From Streptomyces pinistramenti (GTDB lineage: Bacteria > Actinomycetota > Actinomycetes > Streptomycetales > Streptomycetaceae): a DNA stretch of 64,000 nt. A program made the translations under genes and the position numbers. Where the stretch lies: the NCBI RefSeq assembly GCF_020564935.1, contig NZ_JAJCXB010000023.1, forward strand, positions 1 to 64,000, in the 5' to 3' direction. Under the pieces are notes generated by a model. It had not been told where the DNA came from and did not search any database. It worked only from the letters and a program-made list of their open reading frames with translations. Positions within the stretch are counted from its first letter, which is position 1. The number at the start of each line of letters is the position of its first letter. This document shows positions 1 to 7,648 of the stretch, one piece after another.

Positions 1-111
1 GTGGGGGGACGAACGCAGCCGCCGCATCCACATCCCCGGCAGCCTGCCCTCCCCCGAGAGAAACACGAGGGAGACTGGCAGCGGGCCGACCGTCCGGTGA
101 AAGGGGCCGTC

Positions 112-780
112 ATGTGGCAGCGCAGGAGTGTTCCGCGGGACGCCGTGCACCATCCGTTGTTCGCGCGCTGTTATGCGCGGTGCGGGGCCGCGGCCGATCA
201 GCGGGCGGGGGTGGCGGAGCTGCGGCGTGCGCTGCTGTCGGGTGTCACCGGCCGGGTGATCGAGGTCGGCGCGGGCACCGGGCTGAATTTCGCGCACTGT
301 CCCGGGACGGTGTCGGAGGTGGTGGCGATCGAGCCGGAGGCCACCCTGCGGCGGCTGGCGCGGAACGCGGCGGTGCGGGCGGAGGTGCCGGTGGATCTGG
401 TGCCGGGGGTCGCGGAGGCACTGCCGGTCAAGAGTGAGGCGTTCGATGCGGCGGTGGCCTCGCTGGTGCTGTGTTCGGTGCGGGACGTGCGCCGGTCCCT
501 GGCGGAGCTGCGGCGGGTGCTGCGGCCCGGCGGTGAGCTGCGCTTCTTCGAGCACGTACGGGCGGCGGGCGGCGGGCTTTCGGCGGTGCAGTGGACGCTG
601 GACCGTACGGTCTGGCCGACGCTGATGGGCGGCTGCCACACCTGGCGGGATCCGCTCGCCGAGATCCGGGCCGCGGGCTTCGATGTGGTGCACGTCCGGC
701 GGCTGAAGGTGCCGGAGCGCGGGCCGACCCTGCCGACCTCTCCCGCGGTGCTGGGGACGGCACGACGGCCGGTCGGCTGA
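112..780 (+). CDS. Class I SAM-dependent methyltransferase
   Basis: Predicted 222-residue soluble methyltransferase that transfers a methyl group from S-adenosylmethionine to an unknown small molecule. Motif I (EVGAGTG) lies at residues 51-57, an acidic residue that could bind the ribose follows near residue 74 (AIEPE), and the post-motif III stretch LRPGG at 137-141 is typical of the Methyltransf_11/UbiE-like fold. The frame is open back to the window edge, but the ATG at 112 is preceded by a GAAAGG ribosome site and the protein begins at the usual family position there. The substrate cannot be read from sequence. It stands alone; the next gene is convergent beyond a hairpin. Confidence 0.85.
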   Translation: MWQRRSVPRDAVHHPLFARCYARCGAAADQRAGVAELRRALLSGVTGRVIEVGAGTGLNFAHCPGTVSEVVAIEPEATLRRLARNAAVRAEVPVDLVPGVAEALPVKSEAFDAAVASLVLCSVRDVRRSLAELRRVLRPGGELRFFEHVRAAGGGLSAVQWTLDRTVWPTLMGGCHTWRDPLAEIRAAGFDVVHVRRLKVPERGPTLPTSPAVLGTARRPVG

Positions 781-818
781 GCGGAGGCGAATCGCGAGGC
801 GGCTCAGCGGAAGCCGAA

Positions 819-848
819 ACGCGAGGCGGGACCGTGCCCGTCTCGCGT
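819..848. terminator. Bidirectional hairpin between convergent genes
   Basis: Two 12-base arms, ACGCGAGGCGGG (819-830) and CCCGTCTCGCGT (837-848), pair at 11 of 12 positions around a 6-base loop. The hairpin lies between the ends of the methyltransferase and the toxin gene and could stop transcription from both sides. There is no T-run, as is common in this GC range. Confidence 0.6.
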
Positions 849-859
849 CCGCCGGCCGG

Positions 860-1231
860 TCAGACCGTCCAGCTGCGCAGTTCCTCGGCGATGGCGTGCA
901 GGTCGGTGGTGCCGTCCTTGACCAGGCGGGCGAGGTCGCGGACGCGCTCAGGGGAGGTGGCGATCTTCAGGCCGCTGGCGATGAGGTAGCCGTAGGCGAC
1001 GGCGGTCGCGAACATCGCGTTGGAGCGCGCCAACGCCGGTACGTGCAGCAGCAGTTGGAGCAGTGCCGCGGCCCGGTCCTGCGGGTCGGTGTAGACGGGT
1101 ACGCCGAGGATCTCCGCCTCGTGGCGGCTGACGGCGGCCACCAGGGCGCCCCAGTCGGTGATCGGAGGGTCTCCCGGGGTGTGCTGTTCGGCGATCAGGA
1201 GGAGCCAGGCGAGGTCGATGCGCAGGGTCAC
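860..1231 (-). CDS. Fic/Doc-like toxin of a toxin-antitoxin pair
   Basis: 123-residue protein that resembles the short Streptomyces proteins annotated as Fic-family toxin component. Fic/Doc enzymes modify targets such as EF-Tu or gyrase by transferring AMP or phosphate. The catalytic helix region reads HVPALARSNAMFA from His63, against HxFxDANKRTA in Doc: the histidine, the small residue and the Asn are kept but the acidic and Lys-Arg positions are not, so activity is uncertain. The GTG start overlaps the antitoxin stop by four bases (GTGA), so the two are translationally coupled. The region 28-120 is mostly helical by composition. Confidence 0.75.
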   Translation of the reverse strand: MTLRIDLAWLLLIAEQHTPGDPPITDWGALVAAVSRHEAEILGVPVYTDPQDRAAALLQLLLHVPALARSNAMFATAVAYGYLIASGLKIATSPERVRDLARLVKDGTTDLHAIAEELRSWTV

Positions 1232-1500
1232 TTCTTGCCCGGGTGTCCTTCCCGGCCCTGGGCCCTGCCGTGGCTGCTGCCGACGGCCGGATCGAGGCCG
1301 AATTCTTCGGCGAAGACGCGCTCGTACTGCTTCATGAAGTCGGATGCCGCCTCGACGAAGGTCTGGCCGACTTCTCCCGCGTCCTTGAGGACGAGTTCTT
1401 CGATATAGCGATTCACGCTGACTCCCCGCTGCAGGGCTCGCTCCCGGGCCGCTTCGGCGGTGGCTTCGTCCACACGGACGTTCAATTGTGTCTTCGCCAC
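1228..1500 (-). CDS. Ribbon-helix-helix antitoxin (Arc/HicB-like N terminus)
   Basis: 90-residue antitoxin directly upstream of the toxin. Residues 4-40 (QLNVRVDEATA, then RGVSVNRYIEELV) fit a ribbon-helix-helix DNA-binding domain: a short beta strand followed by two helices. The C-terminal half is charged and probably wraps the toxin. GTG start at 1500 with a GGGAG site upstream. Antitoxins of this type usually repress their own operon, and a perfect palindrome sits just upstream of the start. The gene order antitoxin then toxin with a 4-base overlap is standard. Confidence 0.8.
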   Translation of the reverse strand: MAKTQLNVRVDEATAEAARERALQRGVSVNRYIEELVLKDAGEVGQTFVEAASDFMKQYERVFAEEFGLDPAVGSSHGRAQGREGHPGKK

Positions 1501-1508
1501 GCTCCCAA

Positions 1509-1528
1509 GCTAGCGCGCATCCGCTAGC
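1509..1528. promoter_or_regulatory. Palindromic candidate operator of the toxin-antitoxin operon
   Basis: GCTAGCG (1509-1515) and CGCTAGC (1522-1528) are perfect 7-base inverted arms around a 6-base spacer, 8 bases upstream of the antitoxin start. The AT-containing arms stand out in very GC-rich DNA. Placement fits autoregulation by the ribbon-helix-helix antitoxin. This is inference from symmetry and position. Confidence 0.6.
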
Positions 1529-1623
1529 ACCGGCAAGCGGTACCGCCCGGCTCGCCCCGCCCTCCCGGTCCCTCCGCCGGCTCCGCAGCCCGCGTAGCCG
1601 GCCGAGGAAGACCTGGCGCACGC

Positions 1624-3111
1624 CTAGCCCGGTACGTCCTCCGTGGACAGCGGCCGGAGCGGATCGGTCGCCGCGGGTGGGGTGGCCGGCAGATCCCGGG
1701 CGGTGGCCGCGGCCGGTACCGGGTGCCCGGTGTCGTCGCCGGTGCGGCGGGCACGGGACCACAGGTAGTAGAGCGGGGCGGTCACGATCAGGCCGACGAG
1801 CCAGGACAGGTCGGCGCCGCCGAGGTGGGCGGCGAGCGGGCCGGTGTAGAGGTCGGTGGCCAGGAACGGGATCTGGACGGCGATGCCGATCGCGTACGAG
1901 CCGAGCGCGATGGTGTTGAAGCGCCCGTAGCGGCCGCCGTCCGGTGCGAAGAGGGCGTCGAAGTCGTAGCGGCCGTGGTGCAGCAGGTAGAAGTCGATGA
2001 GGTTGATCGCGGTCCAGGGCACGAGGACGACGAGCAGGACCAGCACCAGGTTGACGAAGCGGGCGACGAAGTCGCTGGACAGACCGAGGGCGAAGGCCAG
2101 TGCGCAGGCCAGGACCAGTGCGGAGACGGCGCCGCGGGCCATCAGGCGGGGCTGCCAGCGGCTCCGGAAGGTCTGCCCGATGGTGATCATCGAGAGGACC
2201 GCGCCATAGAGGTTGAGCGCGTTGTGGTTGATGACGCTGAAGAGGAACAGGATCAGCAGGACGGGCCCGAAGGCGCCGGCCGCGTCGTGGAATCCCCCGA
2301 CCGTGTCCGGGTTCGGGCTGACCAGGGCGACGACGGTGCCGGCCAGGAACGGCAGCATCGAGCCGAGGGCGGAGCCCCAGTAGGTGGCCCAGAAGGTGCT
2401 CGCGGTACGGACGGTGCGCGGCAGGTAGCGCGAGTAGTCCGAGACGTACGGGGCGAACGCGAGCTGCCACAGGGCGCTGAGCGAGACGGTCGCCAGCCAG
2501 CCGGCGAAGGTGAATTCGCCGCGGGTGAAGAAGTCGTGCGGCAGTCCGCGGGCGACGACCACCGCGATGCCGGTCACGATGCCGAGGCCGAGCACCACTG
2601 TCGCGATCTTGTTGAGGGTGTGGATGAGGCGGTAGCCGATCAGGCAGATCACCGCGGATCCCGCGGCGCCCAGCAGGATGCCGGCGCCGACCGGTACGGC
2701 GGGAGCGAGCCCGTGCAGCGACTTGCCGGCCAGCACGATGTTGGACGCGAAGAAGCCGACGTACATCGCGGCGGCCACCACCACGATCAGCAGCGCGCCG
2801 AGCGTGCCGAACTGTGCGCGGCTCTGGATCATCTGGGGCACGCCGAGGTGCGGCCCCTGTGCGGAGTGCAGCGCCATGAAGACGCCGCCGAGCAGCTGGC
2901 CGACGAGGACGGCGAGGACGCCCGACCAGAGCGACTGGTGGAAGACCTGAACGCCCATCGCGCCGGTGACCAGCGGGAGGGGCGCGATGTTGGTGCCGAA
3001 CCACATGGTGAACAGATCACGGGGGCGCCCGTGCCGTTCACTGTCCGGCACCAGGTCGATGGTGTGGCGTTCGACCGCTGCGGGCTGCGCGGTTCCTCCG
3101 GGTCCGGTCAT
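1624..3111 (-). CDS. NCS1-family permease (cytosine/purine/allantoin type)
   Basis: 495-residue inner-membrane transporter of the nucleobase:cation symporter-1 family, which imports nucleobases, hydantoins, allantoin or related vitamins with a cation. The N terminus contains the family-typical stretch LFTMWFGTNIAPLPLV followed by about twelve hydrophobic segments, and the length matches the family. ATG at 3111 with a GGAGG site. It is divergent from the LysR gene and probably supplies the substrate for the monooxygenase operon next to it. The exact substrate cannot be told; a nitrogen heterocycle is most likely from the family. Confidence 0.85.
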   Translation of the reverse strand: MTGPGGTAQPAAVERHTIDLVPDSERHGRPRDLFTMWFGTNIAPLPLVTGAMGVQVFHQSLWSGVLAVLVGQLLGGVFMALHSAQGPHLGVPQMIQSRAQFGTLGALLIVVVAAAMYVGFFASNIVLAGKSLHGLAPAVPVGAGILLGAAGSAVICLIGYRLIHTLNKIATVVLGLGIVTGIAVVVARGLPHDFFTRGEFTFAGWLATVSLSALWQLAFAPYVSDYSRYLPRTVRTASTFWATYWGSALGSMLPFLAGTVVALVSPNPDTVGGFHDAAGAFGPVLLILFLFSVINHNALNLYGAVLSMITIGQTFRSRWQPRLMARGAVSALVLACALAFALGLSSDFVARFVNLVLVLLVVLVPWTAINLIDFYLLHHGRYDFDALFAPDGGRYGRFNTIALGSYAIGIAVQIPFLATDLYTGPLAAHLGGADLSWLVGLIVTAPLYYLWSRARRTGDDTGHPVPAAATARDLPATPPAATDPLRPLSTEDVPG

Positions 3112-3379
3112 GGCGACCTCCTCGGGGCGGCCCGCGCAAGGCGGCGGGCTGGCGGGTGGCGGGAAGGGCCGGCCGTCGGGCTGCGGCGGGGCGCGGGTGG
3201 CCGGCGGGCGGCGGGCGGCCGGTGCGGGGTGGTCCGGCGGGTGACGAGGGGCCGGATGGATCGGCCGACCGGCGGGGTTGGACGGGAGTCTTGGGCACTC
3301 CGCGCCGTCCGGTCAATCAGAGAAATCCGTCCTCCCCCATCACTTTTGCCGATGCAGGCGATGCGCGAGGATCGCCGGC
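3112..3379. promoter_or_regulatory. Divergent intergenic region between permease and LysR genes
   Basis: 268 bases separate two divergent starts and must hold both promoters. The first two thirds are plain GC-rich sequence. The stretch 3320-3352 is relatively AT-rich and is the likeliest place for the LysR-side promoter and its own binding site. I found no clear dyad here, unlike the one at 4342-4387. Confidence 0.4.
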
Positions 3380-4288
3380 ATGCCCAAGGACGCGAACTTC
3401 ACGCTCGTACAGCTGCGCTACTTTCTCGCCGCCGCGGAGCTCGGCAGCATGACGGCGGCCGCCCAGCGCATCAACGTCTCGCAGTCCGCGATATCGACCG
3501 CGGTGACCCATCTGGAGCGCGAGCTGGGGGTGCAGCTGCTGATCCGCCGGCACGCCAAGGGGCTGTCGCTGACGCGGGCGGGCGAGCGGTTCCTGCACGA
3601 GCTGCGCGGCTTCCTCACGCACGCCGACGATCTGACGGAGGCGGCGCGGAGCCTGGGCACGGACCTGGTCGGCGAGCTGGCGGTGGGGTGTTTCCAGACG
3701 CTGGCGCCGTTCTGCCTGCCGCAGCTGCTGCGGGAGTTCGGCCGGGCGCACCCCGCGGTCCGGGTGCAGGTGACCGAGGGCGACATCCGGACGGTGCAGG
3801 ACGCGTTGCGCGGCGGGACCTGCGAGCTGGCGCTCCTCTACGACCTGGGACTCGATCCCGATCTGGACCGTGAGGTGCTGGCGGTGGCGCCGCCGTACGC
3901 ACTGGTGCCGCCCGAGCACCGGCTGGCCGGTGCCGGGGCGGTGCGGCTTGCCGATCTGGCGGAGGACCCGATGATCGTGCTCGATCTGCCGCTGAGCCGC
4001 GACTACTTCCGGTCGCTGGCGCTGAAGGCGGGGATCGAGCCGCGGGTGCGGCACCGCAGCACGAGTTACGAGACGGTGCGTGCGCTGGTCGCCGCCGGGC
4101 ACGGTTTCGCAATCCTCAACCAGCGTCCCGTGCACGACACGACCTATGACGGCGGGCGCGCGGTGGCGCTGCGGCTGACGGATCCGCTGCCCGCGCTGCC
4201 GGTCGTGCTGGCGCGGCTGTCGGGGGTGCGGCCCACGGGGCGGGCGCAGGCGTTCGCCGCGGTCTGCCGGGAGGCCATGGGGGCCTGA
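3380..4288 (+). CDS. LysR-family transcriptional regulator
   Basis: 302-residue LysR-type regulator. The winged helix-turn-helix is at about residues 7-65 (LVQLRYFLAAAELGSM, then NVSQSAIS), followed by a periplasmic-binding-like effector domain from about 95. The start chosen is ATG 3380, where the family N terminus begins. It lies between the permease (divergent) and the monooxygenase operon (same direction), so it most likely controls both in response to the pathway substrate. A dyad that overlaps the operon promoter at 4342-4387 is a candidate binding site. Confidence 0.9.
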   Translation: MPKDANFTLVQLRYFLAAAELGSMTAAAQRINVSQSAISTAVTHLERELGVQLLIRRHAKGLSLTRAGERFLHELRGFLTHADDLTEAARSLGTDLVGELAVGCFQTLAPFCLPQLLREFGRAHPAVRVQVTEGDIRTVQDALRGGTCELALLYDLGLDPDLDREVLAVAPPYALVPPEHRLAGAGAVRLADLAEDPMIVLDLPLSRDYFRSLALKAGIEPRVRHRSTSYETVRALVAAGHGFAILNQRPVHDTTYDGGRAVALRLTDPLPALPVVLARLSGVRPTGRAQAFAAVCREAMGA

Positions 4289-4341
4289 GCCGCCGGGCTT
4301 TCGGAGCGGTCAACTGCCTCTCGTCCGGGACTTTTCCGGGT

Positions 4342-4387
4342 ATCCGTAAAACAGATGCAGTTGCTCGAAAACATCTGCTTTACGGAT
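4342..4387 (+). promoter_or_regulatory. Large dyad operator over the monooxygenase operon promoter
   Basis: Arms ATCCGTAAAACAGATG (4342-4357) and CATCTGCTTTACGGAT (4372-4387) match at 15 of 16 positions around a 14-base centre. The right arm covers a possible -35 (TTTACG, 4379-4384) that is 18 bases from a -10-like CATAGT (4403-4408). The AT-rich arms stand out from the surroundings. Arm length and position suit a tetrameric regulator such as the adjacent LysR protein. Confidence 0.7.
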
Positions 4388-4447
4388 GGAGAGCGCGGCT
4401 CCCATAGTGGTCGCTCAGCAGAGCCCGCACCCTTTGGGAGGCTGATG

Positions 4448-4966
4448 ATGACGCTCGCCCCGGACCACCTGACCGACCCGCGTCCGCTCCGTTCCGACTT
4501 CGTCGCGGCCATGGCCAACGCGGCGACCGGCGTCACCGTCGTCGCCACGGACGGCCCGGCCGGACGCTTCGCCCAGACCGTCAGCGCCATGACGTCGGTC
4601 TCCGCCGATCCCCCGTCGCTGCTGGTCTGCGTCAACCGGCGCAGCCCGCTGGCGGACGCCGCGGCCCGCAACGGCGTGTTCGCGGTCAGCGTGCTGGCCG
4701 TCGAACAGGCCCATGTATCCGATGTGTTCGCCGGCCGGGCGCACGGCGGTGCGCCCTACGACTTCGGGTGCGCGCCCTGGCGGCATCTCGCCACCGGCGC
4801 CCCCGCGCTGACCGAAGCGGCCGCCGTCTTCGACTGCCGGCTGTCGGCGTCGTACGAGCACGGCACGCACCGCATCCTGCTCGGCGACGTGCGCGCGTCC
4901 GGCCTCACGACGGCCCGGCCGCTGGTGCACCACGCCCGCGCGTACGGCGCGCCCCGGGCCCTGTGA
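4448..4966 (+). CDS. Flavin reductase domain protein (flavin:NADH oxidoreductase)
   Basis: 172-residue flavin reductase of the HpaC/RutF type that supplies reduced FAD or FMN to the adjacent monooxygenase. The split-barrel flavin-binding signature is visible: ATGVTVVAT at about 26-34, then TVSAMTSVSADPPSLLVCVN from about 44. The double ATG at 4445/4448 follows GGGAGG (4436-4441); ATG 4448 has the better spacing of 6. First gene of a five-gene operon, 62 bases before the oxygenase. A two-component flavin monooxygenase is thus implied. Confidence 0.9.
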   Translation: MTLAPDHLTDPRPLRSDFVAAMANAATGVTVVATDGPAGRFAQTVSAMTSVSADPPSLLVCVNRRSPLADAAARNGVFAVSVLAVEQAHVSDVFAGRAHGGAPYDFGCAPWRHLATGAPALTEAAAVFDCRLSASYEHGTHRILLGDVRASGLTTARPLVHHARAYGAPRAL

Positions 4967-5028
4967 CCGGCCCCGCCCGTGCCGCCTCACCCCTCACGTC
5001 CCTGTAAGTCACTGTAAGGAGCGCCCAG

Positions 5029-6498
5029 ATGATCCGTACCGGGGAGCAGTACCGGGAGTCGATCCGCGACGGCCGGGAGGTGTGGATCAACGGCGAGAAG
5101 GTCGCGGACGTCACCGCGCATCCCGCCTTCCGGCCGCTGGTCGACATCCGTGCCCGTATCTACGACATGGCGCACGATCCGGCGACCCGCGACGTGATGA
5201 CGTACACCGCGCCCGGCGGCGACGAGGTCAACGCGGTACAGCAGAAGCCGCCACGCACCCAGGAGGACTGGGACGCGAAGCGGGCCGCCACGGACGCGGT
5301 GCTCACGGATGTGGGCGGCGTGGTCACGCGGGTCGGCGACGAGACGATCGGCGAGGTGTGGTCGCTGATCGACGGCCAGGACATGCTGGACGCCATCAAC
5401 CCGGCCTACAGCGGCAACGTCCGGCGCCATATCGACCAGGCGTGCTTCGGCGACCCGTTCCACGTCTCGGCGAACACCGACCCCAAGGGTGACAGGTCCA
5501 AGCGGCCGCAGGACCAGGACCCGGACATGCTGCTGCATGTCGTCAAGGAGACGGACCGCGGCATCGTCGTGCGCGGCGCCAAGTACGAGACCGCGGCCGC
5601 CTACGCCAACCAGGCGTTCACCAAGCCCACCATCGCGAACTGGGGCGACTCCGAACTCTCCGACTACGCCCTGGGGTTCATGCTCGACATGGGCTCGCCC
5701 GGCCTGAAGTACATCTGCCGCACGGGCTTCGCGGGCCGCGCGCCGGCCGATGACTACCCGCTGGCGAACCGCTTCGACGAGGTGGACACGCTGGTCGTCT
5801 TCGACGATGTCGAAATCCCTTGGGAGAACGTGCTGTTCTACCGGGACACCAAGGCGGCGACGTTCATACGGGCCACCCTGCACCGCTACAGCGCGTACGC
5901 GTTCACCCAGCGCAATCTGCGGCTCGCCGACCTGATGATCGGCGCCGCACTGTGGAACGTGAAGCAGACCGGTCTGGAGAAGCAGCAGGCCGTGCAGGAG
6001 AAGCTGGCGACGCTCGCCTGTTACCGGGAGGGCATCAACGCGCACCTGACGGCGGCGGTGGCGATGGCGGAGCCGAGCCCCGGCGGGCTGCTGATGCCGA
6101 ATCAGTCGCTGCTCTACACCGGCCGGGTGCTGGCCTGTTCGCAGCTGCACGAGATGATGCACATCGCGCGGGAGCTGTGCGGCGGGCAGATCTGCATCAC
6201 GCCGGACAAGGCGTCGTTCGACCACCCGGACACCGCGCCGTGGCTGGAGAAGTTCTACTCCGTCAACGAGCACTGGGTAGCCGAGGACCGCCGCAAGCTG
6301 CTCGCCTATGCGCGGGACCTGCTGAACTCCGACTACGCGGGCCACCGGCTGACGTTCCAGCTCTTCGCGCAGTCGCCGCCGTTCGCGCATCTGGGCGCGG
6401 TCTACCGCAACTTCGACTGGGACGGGCCGCTGGACCTGGTCAAGGACGCGGCCGGGCTCTCGGACAAGGTCCTGGGCACCCTGGGGAGGACGGCATGA
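5029..6498 (+). CDS. HpaB-type reduced-flavin-dependent monooxygenase
   Basis: 489-residue oxygenase component of the 4-hydroxyphenylacetate 3-monooxygenase (HpaB/PvcC) family, with an acyl-CoA-dehydrogenase-like fold. Family landmarks include RTGEQYRESIRDGREVWING at the N terminus, a central region ending VFDDVEIPWENV at about 257-268, and RELCGGQICITP near 383. It uses reduced flavin from the preceding gene to hydroxylate an aromatic or heteroaromatic ring. AAGGAG lies 7 bases before the ATG. Its stop overlaps the next start (ATGA). The company of a nucleobase-type permease, RidA and an amidohydrolase argues for a nitrogen-containing substrate and not 4-hydroxyphenylacetate itself. Confidence 0.88.
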   Translation: MIRTGEQYRESIRDGREVWINGEKVADVTAHPAFRPLVDIRARIYDMAHDPATRDVMTYTAPGGDEVNAVQQKPPRTQEDWDAKRAATDAVLTDVGGVVTRVGDETIGEVWSLIDGQDMLDAINPAYSGNVRRHIDQACFGDPFHVSANTDPKGDRSKRPQDQDPDMLLHVVKETDRGIVVRGAKYETAAAYANQAFTKPTIANWGDSELSDYALGFMLDMGSPGLKYICRTGFAGRAPADDYPLANRFDEVDTLVVFDDVEIPWENVLFYRDTKAATFIRATLHRYSAYAFTQRNLRLADLMIGAALWNVKQTGLEKQQAVQEKLATLACYREGINAHLTAAVAMAEPSPGGLLMPNQSLLYTGRVLACSQLHEMMHIARELCGGQICITPDKASFDHPDTAPWLEKFYSVNEHWVAEDRRKLLAYARDLLNSDYAGHRLTFQLFAQSPPFAHLGAVYRNFDWDGPLDLVKDAAGLSDKVLGTLGRTA

Positions 6499-6971
6499 GC
6501 GCGCACACCCGGATCCGGCGGTTCAACACCGCCGACACCTATCCCGAGCAGAGCCTCGCCAACGACCTGGCGCAGGCCGTGGTCGCGGAGGGCACGGTCC
6601 ATCTGCGCGGTCAGATCGGGCAGGACCTGGACAGCAGGGAGAGCGTCGGCGTCGGCGACGTGGCCGCGCAGGCGGAGCGGGCGATGGCCAACATCGCGAT
6701 GCTGCTGGCGGAGTGCGGCAGCCGGCTCGACGAGATCGTCAAGATCACCGTCTATCTGACCGACATCCGGCACCGGGAGGCGGTGTACCGCACGATGGGC
6801 CACTGGCTCAAGGGCGTGCACTACGTCTCGACCGGGCTCGTCGTCTCGGCGCTGGCCAGGCCCGAGTGGCTGGTGGAGATCGACGCGACGGCGGTGATCC
6901 CGGAGCACCGGCGGGCCGAGGCGGAGCAGGAGCGGCTGCGGCACGCCGCCGAGCGGGGTGAGGCGCTGTGA
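6495..6971 (+). CDS. RidA/YjgF-family protein (enamine or aminoacrylate hydrolase type)
   Basis: 158-residue member of the Rid family, which hydrolyses enamine/imine intermediates and includes RutC and 2-aminomuconate deaminase. Family features are HLRGQIGQDL near residue 35, MANIAMLLAECGSRLDEIVKI in the middle and the C-terminal signature LARPEWLVEIDATAVIP. It is about 25-30 residues longer than the typical 130 because of a charged C-terminal tail. The start overlaps the oxygenase stop by four bases, and its own stop overlaps the next start (GTGA), so it is a step in the same pathway. Confidence 0.88.
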   Translation: MSAHTRIRRFNTADTYPEQSLANDLAQAVVAEGTVHLRGQIGQDLDSRESVGVGDVAAQAERAMANIAMLLAECGSRLDEIVKITVYLTDIRHREAVYRTMGHWLKGVHYVSTGLVVSALARPEWLVEIDATAVIPEHRRAEAEQERLRHAAERGEAL

Positions 6972-7648
6972 CGTTCTCGATCGCGGCGCGCTGCGTCCGC
7001 ACCGGTGAGTTCGGGGTCGCGGTGTCCTCCTCCAGCCCTGCGGTGGCGGCCCGTTGTGCGTACGTCCGTGCCGGGGTCGGCGCGGCCTGCTCGCAGAACG
7101 TGACCGATCCCCGGCTGGGCCCGGCCCTGCTGGACGCACTGGCGGACGGGGCGGGCGCCGAAGAAGCCGTGAAGCGGCTGGCCGATGCCGAACCGCACGC
7201 CGCATGGCGGCAGTTGACGGCGGTCGGCGTACGCGGCGTGCCGGCGCAGCACTCGGGTTCCGGCACGTTGGGGGTGTATGCCCACGCGGTGGGCGCGGAC
7301 GTGGTCGCGGCCGGGAATCTGCTCGCGGATCCCGGTGTGCCGGCGGCGATGGCCGAGGCGTTCGCCACCTCCCCGGACGCTCCGCTGGGCCTGCGGCTGA
7401 CCAATGCGCTGGCGGCGGGCGCGGCGGCCGGCGGCGAAGCGGGCCCGGTCCATTCGGCGGGGTTGCTGATCGCCGCCGATGTGCCCTGGCCGGTCACCGA
7501 TCTGCGGGTGGACTGGACGGACGGCGACCCGGTCGCCGAGCTGGCGGCCCTGTGGCGGCGGTGGGAGCCGCAGTGCGCGGATTACGTGCGCCGCGCGCTG
7601 GATCCGGGTGCCGCTCCCGGTTACGGCGTGCCGGGTGATCCGGCGTGA
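6968..7648 (+). CDS. DUF1028 putative Ntn-hydrolase
   Basis: 226-residue DUF1028 protein, a family placed in the N-terminal-nucleophile hydrolase superfamily. The start MTFSIAARC puts Thr2 at the N terminus after Met removal, consistent with an Ntn nucleophile. Family blocks GVAVSSSSPAVAARC and RAGVGAACSQN follow. No substrate is established for the family; amide or ring hydrolysis is plausible. The GTG start overlaps the RidA stop and the stop overlaps the M20 start (GTGA), so all three are translationally coupled. Confidence 0.85.
   Translation: MTFSIAARCVRTGEFGVAVSSSSPAVAARCAYVRAGVGAACSQNVTDPRLGPALLDALADGAGAEEAVKRLADAEPHAAWRQLTAVGVRGVPAQHSGSGTLGVYAHAVGADVVAAGNLLADPGVPAAMAEAFATSPDAPLGLRLTNALAAGAAAGGEAGPVHSAGLLIAADVPWPVTDLRVDWTDGDPVAELAALWRRWEPQCADYVRRALDPGAAPGYGVPGDPA

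Noticed and set aside
1..111. Longer N terminus of the methyltransferase from the window edge
   Set aside because: The extra 37 residues are Pro/Arg-rich with no match to the family, and a ribosome site precedes ATG 112.
1723..3873. 716-residue plus-strand frame across the permease and LysR genes
   Set aside because: It is Glu/Gly/Arg-rich shadow translation of the opposite-strand permease and has no domain.
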